Of a stretch of DNA of 64,000 bases, positions 15,505-24,267 are shown piece by piece. The notes beneath the pieces were generated by a model, which was not told the origin of the DNA, ran no database searches, and saw only the letters and a program-made list of their open reading frames with translations. The stretch's first letter is position 1. Each line of letters starts with the position of its first letter. The stretch spans positions 310,001-374,000 of the forward strand of contig NZ_CP046252.1 of the NCBI RefSeq assembly GCF_009720145.1. The letters are read 5' to 3'. The position numbers and the translations under genes are program-made. Origin of the DNA: Sphingobium sp. CAP-1 (GTDB lineage: Bacteria; Pseudomonadota; Alphaproteobacteria; Sphingomonadales; Sphingomonadaceae).

Positions 15505-15695
15505 GCAATCTCTCGGGTTCAAGTCCAGGTATCCGAGCATGATCCTCGCGACGCGGTCAGGCAAGAATCCAGCCCAATCCGGTCACTATCCGGATTGCTG
15601 CGTCAGGCTGGTGATGAACGGCGGAATCAGCGGCAACGATGGCAACGGCATTGAAGTAAGCCAGATTGCGAAATTAATGTAGCCGAGCGCGAATA

Positions 15696-16337
15696 TCACC
15701 AGCGCGAAATACGTGGCAGGATCACCCTCGCAATCAATGTGATCGTGCCCACGCCGAGCGAGTACCAAAACACGATGTAGAACGGATCATCACTGGGACA
15801 GTGGAACGCGAAGATCAACGCGCCCCACGTCGCCGCAGCGACGCCTACCGCGACGGAGCTCGCTTGCCTGTCGGTGGGCGCGCCGCGGCGCATCATCACG
15901 CCGAGCGCAATCACCGGCGGGATCGACAGGATGCTCATGACCGTGAGGCATTCGACACCCATGCGCCACATCAGGCGCGTCGCGAGCGCGTCCACGCCCT
16001 GGCCTGCTGCATCAATCACCCAGCCGGCAAGAAAGAGGCCCGCGACAACTGCGAGCCAGCGGCGCAGCCCCGAGCGCGGTGAAGAAACGGGATTGAACGA
16101 GCCGAGTGCGATATGGACGCCGAAGGCCGCCAAAAGGGCGAGGCCTCCCATCTTCCACCAGAATGCCGCGCGACCAAGGGCCGCCGCCGCATCAGGGCGC
16201 AGCGTGCCGAGCGCCAGGAACCCGGCGAGCTCGATCGCTGCCAGACCGAGCAAAATGGCCAACTGACGACGCGGATTCGACCGGCGCACCGGGCGCAGAT
16301 CGCCAACCAGCTGATCTATCAGAAAATCACTCGGCAT
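15696..16337 (-). CDS. nrsF: NrsF, membrane anti-sigma factor (DUF1109) for SigF
   Basis: 213 aa with about six membrane helices. It holds SigF inactive until metal or redox stress; the conserved cysteine pair is here at Cys130 (GVECLT) and Cys180 (AFHCPSDD), nearly the same positions as in the solo paralogue at 5629. The ATG at 16337 overlaps the sigF stop by 11 bases, so the two proteins are probably made in step. The C-terminal FWYSLGVGTITLIARVILPR block is shared with the paralogue. Confidence 0.9.
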   Translation of the reverse strand: MPSDFLIDQLVGDLRPVRRSNPRRQLAILLGLAAIELAGFLALGTLRPDAAAALGRAAFWWKMGGLALLAAFGVHIALGSFNPVSSPRSGLRRWLAVVAGLFLAGWVIDAAGQGVDALATRLMWRMGVECLTVMSILSIPPVIALGVMMRRGAPTDRQASSVAVGVAAATWGALIFAFHCPSDDPFYIVFWYSLGVGTITLIARVILPRISRW

Positions 16338-16863
16338 CGGGCTGCTTCTGAACGATCGCGGCCAGTCGCGCCAGCCCACGATGAATGTTCACCTTGATCA
16401 GCGATCCGGACTGGCCGGTCCGCGCGGACGCTTCCTCGACGGAAAAACCTTCAATCTTCACGAGTCGAATGGCCTCAGCCTGAGCCGGCTTTAGTTCGGT
16501 CATCAATTGGGCCAGGACCACAGAACTCGTCACGCTGCTCTCATGGTCCTCGACCGCGATGTCGTCCGGCAGTTCTTCCGTCGTCGCTCGTCCCATCGAC
16601 CGGAGGCGATCGATCCATTTGTAACGAGCCACCGCGACAAGCCAGGGCTTGAACGGGCGTTCGGGATCATAGGTATGACGCTTGTCGTGAATCGCGATCA
16701 GCGCATCCTGCACGGCATCCTCGACCATGGCCGGCGGCAGACGACGGGCATAGAACCGGCATAGCCATTTCCTCAGCTCGTCGAGGAGCCGCCTGTATGC
16801 CCCGGCATTGCCCTGCTGGGCCGCGACCATCAAGCGGCTCCATTCTTCCTCTGGCGCGTTCAT
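16327..16863 (-). CDS. sigF: ECF RNA polymerase sigma factor, SigF type
   Basis: 178 aa. Region 2 covers about residues 15-80 (AVQDALIAIHDKRHTYDPERPFKPW region), region 4 about residues 115-165 with the helix-turn-helix AIRLVKIEGFSVEEASARTG. Gene order sigF-nrsF with overlapping ends is that of the Caulobacter heavy-metal SigF system. I chose ATG 16863; a GTG at 16935 would lie almost on the predicted transcription start. An exact GTAACC-N16-CGAA precedes it, so it activates itself, and the same motif precedes most genes of this half of the window. Confidence 0.9.
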   Translation of the reverse strand: MNAPEEEWSRLMVAAQQGNAGAYRRLLDELRKWLCRFYARRLPPAMVEDAVQDALIAIHDKRHTYDPERPFKPWLVAVARYKWIDRLRSMGRATTEELPDDIAVEDHESSVTSSVVLAQLMTELKPAQAEAIRLVKIEGFSVEEASARTGQSGSLIKVNIHRGLARLAAIVQKQPDAE

Positions 16864-16944
16864 GACTGGCACCGCAGGAAATCGGGCGAGCTCTGCCGTC
16901 TGGCGGGCGGTCTGGGGGCTAGGGTCAAGGCGCACGGATACGCA

Positions 16945-16970
16945 TTCGCTTCAAATCGTGGTCGGGTTAC
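16945..16970 (-). promoter_or_regulatory. SigF-type autoregulatory promoter of sigF-nrsF
   Basis: Minus strand GTAACC-N16-CGAA, exact. ECF sigma genes normally carry their own promoter, so this site links the motif to this sigma factor. Confidence 0.85.
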
Positions 16971-17031
16971 ACGCGGCATTCGCAAAAAGTGCGCGGCAGC
17001 TCTTCGACGAGCCGCGGCAACGGCCGCGCCC

Positions 17032-17970
17032 TTACACATCAACCATCTCCTGATGATCACGGGTTTTCCGCAACTTGGTCGGGTCCATCCCAAAGGCATT
17101 CCGAAAGGCGCGGCTGAAATGGCTGCGACTGATGAAGCCGACACGATTGGCGACGATCGACACCGGAAGCTGCGTGGAAAGCAGCAGGTTGCGAGCATGG
17201 TCGAGGCGTGTGCGTGCCACGAATTCCATCGGCGGAGATCCTACGGTCTCAGCGAACACCTTGGCGAACTTGGAACGGCTCATGCCCGCGCTCCGGGCGA
17301 GACCCACCAAGGTGTGATTGGCAGCCGGATTTTCCATGACCTGGGCGACGGCCCGCGCGAGCGATGGACCCTCGAATAGTCCGGGCAATGCCCTTCGCGA
17401 TCCTTGCCTCTCCGCAAATCGCCGGATCGCGAGAATCAGGCAGCTTTTCATAAGCGAGGCAATTAGCGCCTTGCTACCAATCGACGTGATCCGAGTCTCG
17501 AGCAATATCCGTTCGAACGCGCTGCGGACGAACGGCTCGTCGGCGAGCAACGAGTAGATTGGCTCCTTGAGTCCATCAAACGGCCCGAACGATCCCGCGA
17601 AATCCGCCGTTATCTGCCCACATGCGATGAGCACGCTGGCAGGCTCGCCCAGAGAGGCATCATAATGCATCAAGCCATCGCGCCGCCGACTACAGGTTTC
17701 CGATGGACTGAACATGGAGGAGGGCGCTGGCGAGCCGCCGATGATCTGCCTGACAAGAGGCGGAACCAAAACAATCCCGCCCTGCGGAACCGTCATGATC
17801 GGGTCATCGCCGATGCTGAGGTGCAAGCTGCCCGCGAGCACGAAATGGACTTCGATCTGTTCTAGCGGCGGAATCTCGATCGCCGAACTCGAAGCAAATT
17901 CGCATACCGCGAATTCCTTCACGTCCACCGCGAGGACGGCTAGAATCTGATCGAGTGCCGACTGTGCCAT
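17032..17970 (-). CDS. AraC-family transcriptional regulator with cupin-like sensor domain
   Basis: 312 aa. The N-terminal half is a cupin-type ligand domain (IEVHFVLAGSLHLSIGDDP, then VPQGGIVLVPP). The C-terminal ~100 residues have two helix-turn-helices: LVGLARSAGMSRSKFAKVFA and VSIVANRVGFISRSHFSRAF, the second carrying the family signature. ATG at 17970. No target is evident; the gene has no SigF-type promoter and sits between sigF and NDH-2. The inducer is unknown. Confidence 0.88.
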   Translation of the reverse strand: MAQSALDQILAVLAVDVKEFAVCEFASSSAIEIPPLEQIEVHFVLAGSLHLSIGDDPIMTVPQGGIVLVPPLVRQIIGGSPAPSSMFSPSETCSRRRDGLMHYDASLGEPASVLIACGQITADFAGSFGPFDGLKEPIYSLLADEPFVRSAFERILLETRITSIGSKALIASLMKSCLILAIRRFAERQGSRRALPGLFEGPSLARAVAQVMENPAANHTLVGLARSAGMSRSKFAKVFAETVGSPPMEFVARTRLDHARNLLLSTQLPVSIVANRVGFISRSHFSRAFRNAFGMDPTKLRKTRDHQEMVDV

Positions 17971-18133
17971 AGCTACCTCATGTGTGCCGTATCGTCAGAA
18001 TGATTCCAGACGATTCGCAACGGAAGGCAAGTTTCGGACGATCAGGCACGCCGACGGATGATCCGCAACTTCGGGCGGCGCGAGCGCACCGTTTCTTATG
18101 GTCGGCGCTGTTTGGCTGCGCGATGAGACTCGC

Positions 18134-19474
18134 CTATTCTGCTGGCTGGTCCATGGCTGTCTCGCCCCGGGCCGTGTCGGCATCAAGTCCGGTGATGAGG
18201 CGCGCACCGCGATCGAACGTGATGTAGTTCCACAGCCAGTTCGCGCCCACGACCAAGCGGTTGCGAAAGCCGACCAGGAAATAGATGTGCGCAGTCGACC
18301 ACAAGAGCCAGGCGAATAGTCCGGAGAAGCGAAGCCATCCCAGATCGACGACAGCATTCTTGCGTCCGATCGTCGCGAGACTGGCATAGTGCCTGTACCG
18401 GAAGGGAGGCGGTAGCCGTTTTTCGCCAAGTTTGGCGGCTATTCGCCGTGCGGCATACTGGCCCTGCTGCTTTGCCGCTGGCGCAATGCCTGGGACCGGC
18501 ACCGCGCCGGCGCTCGTGACAGCTGCGGTATCTCCGACGACAAAGACATTCGGCCTTCCGGGCACCTCCAGATTGCTGTCGACGATGACACGGCCTGCCC
18601 GGTCCGACTCCACGCCCAGCCAGGCCGCCGCAGGCGACGCCTTGACGCCGGCGGCCCAGACGATCGTTGCCGCGCGGATCCGTTCACCGTTTACGACCAC
18701 ACCGGCCTCATCGACCTCAGTTACGCGACCGCCGACGCGCACTTCGACCCCGAGATCGCGCAACGCCCTTGCCGCGGCTGCGCTCAGTTTCTCGGGGAAG
18801 GATGCGAGCAGTCTCGGACCCGCCTCGATCAAAATGATCCGGACGCATTTTCGCGTGATGAAGCGGAAGTCCATGTCCGCGGCGTGCCGCGTCAGCTCGG
18901 CAATCGCGCCCGCCATCTCGACGCCCGTGGGGCCGCCGCCGATTACCAGAAAGGTGAGGAATTCGCTGCGCTCCTCGACATTCTCCTGACGATTGGTTTC
19001 CGCCTGCTCGAGCGCGAGCAAGATCCGTCGGCGGACATGGAGCGCGTCGTCGATCGTCTTGATACCAGGTGCATGCCGCGCCCAGTCGCCGTGGCCGAAA
19101 TAGCTGTGGGTCGCGCCCGTCGCCAAGATGAGGGCGTCATAGTGCGTCGTCGCCCCCGTGGTGAGGATGATCCGGCGACGCTGGTGATCGATGCCCTCGA
19201 CGCCATCGAGCAACACGCGGGTGCGCGGGTGCTTTTTTACGATCGAGCGCACCGGAGCCGCGACATCCGCCGGCGACAAGCCGGCAGTCGCGACCTGGTA
19301 GAGCAGCGGCTGAAACAGATGGTGGTTCTGCCGGTCGATCAAGGTAACATCGATGGGATGGCGCGCGAGTTCGGCGCACGCTGCGAGACCGGCAAAACCG
19401 GCGCCGACGACCACAACATGTGGCGTGTCCGATTGGGCGCCTTCGTCGCCGGACCCTATCCGTCCCCAATCCAC
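18134..19474 (-). CDS. ndh: Type II NADH dehydrogenase-like NAD(P)/FAD oxidoreductase
   Basis: 446 aa membrane-associated flavoprotein that passes electrons from NADH to quinone without pumping protons. FAD-binding GAGFAGL near residue 24, NHHLFQPLLYQVATAGLSP typical of NDH-2, NAD-binding GGGPTGVEMAGA, and the FAD-closing VFVVGDTAAV. The C-terminus has a hydrophobic membrane-anchoring stretch (FAWLLWSTAHIYFLVGFRNR). GTG at 19474 with GGGAGAT upstream. The leader is about 28 bases from the SigF-type promoter at 19509-19534. Copper damages Fe-S complex I, so an Fe-S-free substitute fits this regulon; that is inference. Confidence 0.92.
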   Translation of the reverse strand: MDWGRIGSGDEGAQSDTPHVVVVGAGFAGLAACAELARHPIDVTLIDRQNHHLFQPLLYQVATAGLSPADVAAPVRSIVKKHPRTRVLLDGVEGIDHQRRRIILTTGATTHYDALILATGATHSYFGHGDWARHAPGIKTIDDALHVRRRILLALEQAETNRQENVEERSEFLTFLVIGGGPTGVEMAGAIAELTRHAADMDFRFITRKCVRIILIEAGPRLLASFPEKLSAAAARALRDLGVEVRVGGRVTEVDEAGVVVNGERIRAATIVWAAGVKASPAAAWLGVESDRAGRVIVDSNLEVPGRPNVFVVGDTAAVTSAGAVPVPGIAPAAKQQGQYAARRIAAKLGEKRLPPPFRYRHYASLATIGRKNAVVDLGWLRFSGLFAWLLWSTAHIYFLVGFRNRLVVGANWLWNYITFDRGARLITGLDADTARGETAMDQPAE

Positions 19475-19508
19475 AATGATCTCCCGACTGCGTCAAACCA
19501 TCTGCGGT

Positions 19509-19534
19509 TTCGCGTCGGGGGGACATCTGGTTAC
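19509..19534 (-). promoter_or_regulatory. SigF-type promoter for NDH-2
   Basis: Minus strand GTAACC-N16-CGAA, exact. Confidence 0.83.
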
Positions 19535-19606
19535 GGTGGGAGTCCCTTCTGCGATGGCGGTTAGTGCGCGAGCCGGGCAACAGACGAGCAATTTTCTTCG
19601 GCGCCT

Positions 19607-19631
19607 GTAACCTTTTAGTCGCCGTGCCGAA
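19607..19631 (+). promoter_or_regulatory. Variant SigF-type promoter for porin-bufA3-bufB3-bufC3
   Basis: GTAACC and CGAA are both perfect but the spacer is 15 bases instead of 16. It is divergent from the NDH-2 promoter 73 bases away. Confidence 0.6.
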
Positions 19632-19691
19632 CATCCGGGCATGCGCGTTTTCTGTATCTCTCGGGGCCGGCATCGTCGGCGCACGCACCTT

Positions 19692-20948
19692 ATGGTTTTT
19701 CGAGCGGCGAGCTGCGCCTGCCTGCTCGTTCCAGCGAGTGCGAACGCGCAGGCAGCCGCTGCCCCCGGACAATTCGCGCTGAAGGTCAGTGGCTACGCCA
19801 ATGGCACCGTCGCCGACACCACATCGCAGCCCGACGCCGGCGGGGGCGGTCTGGCCGAGACCGAGGTGGAGATCACACCCCAATACCGCACCCCGGGCGG
19901 AACGGTCCTTGCCTTTCGCGGTGTCGCCAATGCCCAGGGGCTGGCTAGCAACGCATCCTCGTCCTATCGGCTGTCGATCCCTGAGGCGAGCCTGTTCGTC
20001 ATCGGAGACTTTGGGCGGATCGAAATCGGCGAGCGGGCAGGATTTCCGCAAAGCCTGGTTGGCTTTACGCCGTCCGAGATCGCGTTCACGACGCCGGGCT
20101 TTGGTCCGGAATCTGGCGCGCGCCTCGATCCGAATGGGCGCTTGCCGACCAGCTTCCTGCCCCGCGGATTGGGATCGCGGATCAATGCGCTGACCTATCT
20201 CGGCTATGCGGCGCGCGTCTATGGCGATGCGTCGCCAAAGATCATCTATATCTCGCCGCGCTCGAAGAGTGGATTCTACGGTGCCGTTTCCTATACGCCC
20301 GAGACCGTGCGGCCTGCGGGCTTCAATGTCGCCAATGGCGCCACCGCGCCGTCCGGTGCGATCGCCTCCTCATTGGCGGATCCCCGCTTCCGCAACGTCG
20401 TCCAGGCGGCGATCGTCTGGAACCATAGGACCGAACTGGTAGATCTCTCGATCGGCGCGACCTATTCGCGCGCAACTGCTGACACCCCCGCAACGTCGCT
20501 CGCGCCGCTCCGGCGATCCGATTCATTAAGCGGTGGCATCAGCGCGACCTTCCGCGACACAGTTTCGATCGGAATCAGCGGAACCTATGATGGCTGGTCC
20601 CGGGTCGCGCAGCCAACAGCCGGTGGGCGCCGCGCGACCAGGCCATACGGAATTGTTGCGAGCGCGGATTACGTGCGCGGCCCCTGGACCTTCGGCGGAT
20701 ATTATCAACACGCGACAGCTGACAGCCAAACGCTGATCGTCTCCCGTGACACTGTCGACGTCGGCGAGTTTGGCGCGTCCTACCTGCTGGATCGCAACCA
20801 CGATCTGTTGGGGCAGAGGTTCCATACGGACGTGAAGCTCTTCGCGAGCGTCTATCTCTACCGCTTCGCAAGCGCCGCGAGCGCGGCCGACCAATTGCGG
20901 CAATCGGGTCAGGTGTTCCTCACAGGCGCCCGCTTCTCTTTCTACTGA
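19692..20948 (+). CDS. Gram-negative porin-like outer-membrane protein
   Basis: 418 aa. Signal peptide MVFRAASCACLLVPASANAQ, then a series of amphipathic beta strands and a terminal aromatic (TGARFSFY), as in 16-strand general porins of the porin_4 type; motifs FGRIEIGERAGFPQSLVGF (the constriction loop start) and KIIYISPRSKSGFYGAVSY are typical. ATG at 19692 gives the cleanest signal peptide; the frame is open to 19641. The gene is 23 bases upstream of bufA3 and probably co-transcribed with it. A porin in a bufferin operon could admit or release metal or peptide; that is inference. Confidence 0.85.
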   Translation: MVFRAASCACLLVPASANAQAAAAPGQFALKVSGYANGTVADTTSQPDAGGGGLAETEVEITPQYRTPGGTVLAFRGVANAQGLASNASSSYRLSIPEASLFVIGDFGRIEIGERAGFPQSLVGFTPSEIAFTTPGFGPESGARLDPNGRLPTSFLPRGLGSRINALTYLGYAARVYGDASPKIIYISPRSKSGFYGAVSYTPETVRPAGFNVANGATAPSGAIASSLADPRFRNVVQAAIVWNHRTELVDLSIGATYSRATADTPATSLAPLRRSDSLSGGISATFRDTVSIGISGTYDGWSRVAQPTAGGRRATRPYGIVASADYVRGPWTFGGYYQHATADSQTLIVSRDTVDVGEFGASYLLDRNHDLLGQRFHTDVKLFASVYLYRFASAASAADQLRQSGQVFLTGARFSFY

Positions 20949-20971
20949 CCTTCTCGACAGGGAGACAATCG

Positions 20972-21250
20972 ATGAACAAGGCTACCACTATCGTCAGCGC
21001 CGCGGGACTCTTTGCCGCGGTCGCCATCGCGGCGAATGCCGCGCACGGCCAGGTCAACGTGCCAAAGCCCACCTACAAATTCGAAAAGTGCTATGGCGTC
21101 GTGAAGGCAGGCGAAAATGACTGCTTCGGGCCGGCAAACGCTTGTGGCGGAACGTCAAAGGCCGATCGTCAGGCCGATGCCTGGATTTATGTGCCGGCCG
21201 GGACGTGCAAGAAGATCGCCGGAGGGTCGACTGCGCCCGTGAAGTCCTGA
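20972..21250 (+). CDS. bufA: BufA3, DUF2282 bufferin precursor peptide
   Basis: 92 aa. Signal peptide to about residue 26 (AAHGQ), mature part with Cys40 in EKCYGV, Cys51 in NDCFGP, Cys58 in NACGGTS and Cys79 in GTCKK, the same four-Cys layout as BufA1 at 14070 with an added PTYKF stretch. ATG has GGGAGA about seven bases upstream. Stop and bufB3 start share one base (TGATG). Confidence 0.9.
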   Translation: MNKATTIVSAAGLFAAVAIAANAAHGQVNVPKPTYKFEKCYGVVKAGENDCFGPANACGGTSKADRQADAWIYVPAGTCKKIAGGSTAPVKS

Positions 21251-22092
21251 TGCACCGGGCACCGGGCGCCGACTGGGTCGGGATCGGATTGCGCGGTCCC
21301 TATCATGCGGAATTTAGCGATCCCGAGAACGACCCCGCCATCGACTGGCTGGAGATCCATGCCGAAAACTATTTTGATCGGTCTGGCCCTCGGTATCGCT
21401 CGCTCGTGGCGATCGCGGATCGCTATCCTATCAGTGTGCATGGCGTGGGATTGTCGCTCGGCTCGGCCGAGCCGGTCGATGAGGACCATCTCGAGCGTCT
21501 CGCCGCGCTCGTCGATGGTGTCGGTGCGTGCCAGATCTCCGAGCATCTCGCATGGTGTCGGCTCGGAACGATCTACTACAACGATCTCCTGCCTCTCCCG
21601 TTGAACGAGGAGGTACTGGATGTCGTCTCGCGCAATGTCGAACGGACGCAGTGCCGGCTCGGCCGAAATATCCTGATCGAAAATCCTTCAGCATATGTGG
21701 ATGTCCCGGGCGGGACGATGAGCGAAGGGGCCTTTCTGAAACGGCTCGTCGAGCGGACCGGCTGCGGATTGCTTGCCGATCTCAACAATCTGGTCGTCTC
21801 GGCTGGCAATCTGGGTCGGTCCCCGCTTGATTGGCTTGAGGAGGTTCCGCTGCAATCGATCGGTGAAATCCACCTTGCTGGCCATGAATCGGATGCCGCC
21901 GGCAGCGGCTTGCTGGTCGATACCCATGGCAGCGACGTCGGCGAGGGTGTGTGGACACTCTACGCCAATCTCGTCGCGCGCATCGGTCCGAGGCCCACGA
22001 TCATCGAGCGCGACTGCAATTTCCCGCCGCTCCGCACGCTGCTGGCAGAGGCGGACCGAGCAAGCGCCATTCTCGGGTGCTCCCCACGATGA
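21250..22092 (+). CDS. bufB: BufB3, MNIO family (DUF692) bufferin maturase
   Basis: 280 aa. Core blocks: LEIHAENYFD, SVHGVGLSL, ISEHLAW, IENPSAYV, LLADLNNLVVS, EIHLAGH, DTHGSDV, IERDCNFP. Compared with BufB1 two blocks differ at normally conserved spots: SDH is SEH and DVNN is DLNN. The start shares a base with the bufA3 stop, and its own stop overlaps bufC3 by four bases. It presumably modifies BufA3. Confidence 0.92.
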   Translation: MHRAPGADWVGIGLRGPYHAEFSDPENDPAIDWLEIHAENYFDRSGPRYRSLVAIADRYPISVHGVGLSLGSAEPVDEDHLERLAALVDGVGACQISEHLAWCRLGTIYYNDLLPLPLNEEVLDVVSRNVERTQCRLGRNILIENPSAYVDVPGGTMSEGAFLKRLVERTGCGLLADLNNLVVSAGNLGRSPLDWLEEVPLQSIGEIHLAGHESDAAGSGLLVDTHGSDVGEGVWTLYANLVARIGPRPTIIERDCNFPPLRTLLAEADRASAILGCSPR

Positions 22093-22853
22093 CGGGCTGT
22101 AGCCTCGCCGAATTTCAGTCGCGCTTCGCTGACGGGCTGCTTGCAGATGCGCCCACCCCCGGCGCCTCCGCCGCCGTTCGCGGCTACGCTATTCACGCCC
22201 GCAATGTCCGAAACTCACTCGTAGCGGCGCTCGAACAGTGCTTTCCTGTGGTCCGCACGCTCGTGGGGGACGCCTTTTTTGCCGAGGCGGCGCGCCAATT
22301 CATCGGAAGCTCTCCGCCGACCAAATCGTGGCTGACGGCCTATGGCGACGGCTTTCCGAAATTCTTGTCAGAATATCGGCCCGCATCGGAACTGCCGTAC
22401 CTCGCCAACGTCGCGGAGCTGGAACGCGGCCGGATCCGCGCGGTGTTCTCAGAGGACGCGGCGGCAATCGATCTGCAGGCGCTTACGCTGCTTTCGCCGG
22501 CCGTGCTCATGGAGCTGACGGTAGATATCCATCCGTGCGCGACGATCATCCCGACCGACTTTCCGATCTATCGAATCTGGATGGCTCATCAGGATCCTGA
22601 CGGTCTCGAGCAATTGGCGACGGTCCCGCCCGGCCCGGGCAACGAGATCGTACTTGTCACGCGGACGGTGGACGGCGAGGCGCTGGTCAGTCGCTTCGAG
22701 GCGGCGCGCGCGACATTTCTCATCGCGCTGGCGAATGGTGTCCCGCTGGGATCGTCGTGGAGCCAGGCATTGAACGACGATCCGGAATTCGATCTGACAT
22801 CTGCGTTGCGCGAGCTGGCTATGCTGCGCGCGTTCGGTCCGTCGAGCATATAG
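22089..22853 (+). CDS. bufC: BufC3, DUF2063 partner protein
   Basis: 254 aa with the DUF2063 N-terminal domain (LAEFQSRFADGLLAD, then RGYAIHARNVRNSLVAALEQCFPVVRTLVGDAFF). ATGA overlap with bufB3. Unlike the bufA1 operon there is no DoxX gene after it; the next gene is convergent CcdA. Only a weak hairpin follows. Confidence 0.87.
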   Translation: MTGCSLAEFQSRFADGLLADAPTPGASAAVRGYAIHARNVRNSLVAALEQCFPVVRTLVGDAFFAEAARQFIGSSPPTKSWLTAYGDGFPKFLSEYRPASELPYLANVAELERGRIRAVFSEDAAAIDLQALTLLSPAVLMELTVDIHPCATIIPTDFPIYRIWMAHQDPDGLEQLATVPPGPGNEIVLVTRTVDGEALVSRFEAARATFLIALANGVPLGSSWSQALNDDPEFDLTSALRELAMLRAFGPSSI

Positions 22854-22912
22854 CCCTGCCGTCGGCGATGGGGCTATGATCGATGCGGGCGAACGCGGAC
22901 CGGACTGCTGCG

Positions 22913-23638
22913 TCAGATGGAGGTCGTGAGATCGGTCAGCCAATCGGGAGAGACGGTTAGAATTGCGCCCTCGATGATGTGGTCGGTGCCGGTGATGATC
23001 AACAGACCAACCGCCATGACGAGCACGCCCAGCGCTTTCTTCCCGCCGTTGCCCGCACTCATCAGCCTGCCACGCCATTTCGCGATCACGCTCCGCGCGG
23101 CAAGCGCAAGCACGAGCAGTACCGAAGCGATTCCAAGGCCGAAGGCCGCCATCACGACGGCGACGCCCGCGAGATTCTGTCCTTGGGATGCGAGCACGGT
23201 CGCCGCACCGAGCGTCGGTCCGACGCATGGACTCCATACGAGGCCGAGTAAGACGCCAATCCCAGCTTGCCCCCAGAGGCCGTATTTCTCAAGACCGGCC
23301 TGGCGTTCGCCAGCCCAGCTCGCCAGAGGTGCTGCCAAGCGCTCGGACAACCGCTGAAACTGCGGGATGATCAGTGCCAGACCGATCAGGACAAGCACGA
23401 TCGCGCCGATCAGCCGAACAGTGTCGCTTTCGATCCCGGCTGCCTCACCGACGGTCGCCAAGGCGAAGCCGGTGAGAGAGAAGGAGACCACAAGTCCCGC
23501 GGCGAGCGCGAGCGGACCAAGCCGATGCCGTTGCGCAGCGCTTCCCAGCACGATCGGCACCAGCGGCAACACGCAGGGAGATAGGATGGTGAGGGCGCCC
23601 GCCGCATAGGCCAGTACCGGATTCAAGGCGTTGCTCAT
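22913..23638 (-). CDS. ccdA: CcdA/DsbD-family transmembrane thiol reductant carrier
   Basis: 241 aa, six predicted membrane helices. It moves electrons from cytoplasmic thioredoxin to periplasmic thiol proteins; the two redox cysteines are in LSPCVLPLVP (Cys22) and WSPCVGPTLGA, each at a Pro-kinked helix as in CcdA. SigF-type promoter about 85 bases upstream. Likely partners in the same regulon are the small secreted thioredoxins at 10043 and 23786 and the TlpA at 29497. Confidence 0.92.
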   Translation of the reverse strand: MSNALNPVLAYAAGALTILSPCVLPLVPIVLGSAAQRHRLGPLALAAGLVVSFSLTGFALATVGEAAGIESDTVRLIGAIVLVLIGLALIIPQFQRLSERLAAPLASWAGERQAGLEKYGLWGQAGIGVLLGLVWSPCVGPTLGAATVLASQGQNLAGVAVVMAAFGLGIASVLLVLALAARSVIAKWRGRLMSAGNGGKKALGVLVMAVGLLIITGTDHIIEGAILTVSPDWLTDLTTSI

Positions 23639-23722
23639 CGTCGTTTCTTCCTGGAAATCGCGACCACGATTGGGTGCTGGAGCAAATGGACCACGGCGCG
23701 AACACCTTGGTTTTCGATAGAT

Positions 23723-23748
23723 TTCGGGGCAGTGGCTGCGATGGTTAC
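23723..23748 (-). promoter_or_regulatory. SigF-type promoter for ccdA
   Basis: Minus strand GTAACC-N16-CGAA, exact, immediately downstream of the thioredoxin gene. Confidence 0.83.
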
Positions 23749-23785
23749 AGGTCGGACCGCATCACTGACCGGAACACCGCCGAGA

Positions 23786-24175
23786 TCAGTGAAGCGTTGA
23801 CGCCAGTAGTGCGTTGATCTTGTCCTTGTTGGTCATGTACTGAATCCGGCCAACTTCCTGCCGTCCGCGGAAGGCAATCAGGGTTGCTTGCTTGCGAACG
23901 CCGAAGCCTTGCCAAACCGGCTTTTGCTTGTCGTAGTTGATCCGAAAGACGATCAGTCTGTCATAGGCAGGCGCCGCTGTAGTCTGCTTGATAGTGCGGT
24001 TTTGCGAGGCGCAAACCGGACACCACCAGGCATGAACGTCGAGCAGAATGGGGCGACCCTGTGCCTGCGCGGCAGCAAAGGCCACCTGGTCGAAGTCCCG
24101 AAACTCCGCAGCTTGCGCTGGTACGGCTGCAATCGCCGTGGAAAATAGGCTGGCAGTCAGGAAGAAGCGCCGCAT
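23786..24175 (-). CDS. Secreted thioredoxin-fold protein (CPVC)
   Basis: 129 aa. Signal peptide to about residue 22 (VPAQAA), then a compact thioredoxin domain with WWCPVC and KQATLIAFRGRQEVGRI. Same size and architecture as the CPTC protein at 10043, probably paralogues. ATG at 24175. Its start is 58 bases from the variant SigF-type promoter; CcdA, its plausible electron donor, is the next gene with a separate promoter. Confidence 0.88.
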   Translation of the reverse strand: MRRFFLTASLFSTAIAAVPAQAAEFRDFDQVAFAAAQAQGRPILLDVHAWWCPVCASQNRTIKQTTAAPAYDRLIVFRINYDKQKPVWQGFGVRKQATLIAFRGRQEVGRIQYMTNKDKINALLASTLH

Positions 24176-24232
24176 CGTAACCTCGTAGAGCTCATGGCTT
24201 GAAGACGTTTGGCCCGGAAGCCTGCTCGATAG

Positions 24233-24258
24233 TTCGATGCTGACCGCGCCGTCGTTAC
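24233..24258 (-). promoter_or_regulatory. Variant SigF-type promoter for CPVC thioredoxin
   Basis: Minus strand GTAACG-N16-CGAA; one base differs in the -35. Confidence 0.65.
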
Positions 24259-24267
24259 AATCTGGGT

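Noticed and set aside
15586..15768. 60-codon minus-strand frame with a hydrophobic stretch after nrsF
   Set aside because: No usable start codon with a ribosome site before the hydrophobic part; could be real but cannot be supported.
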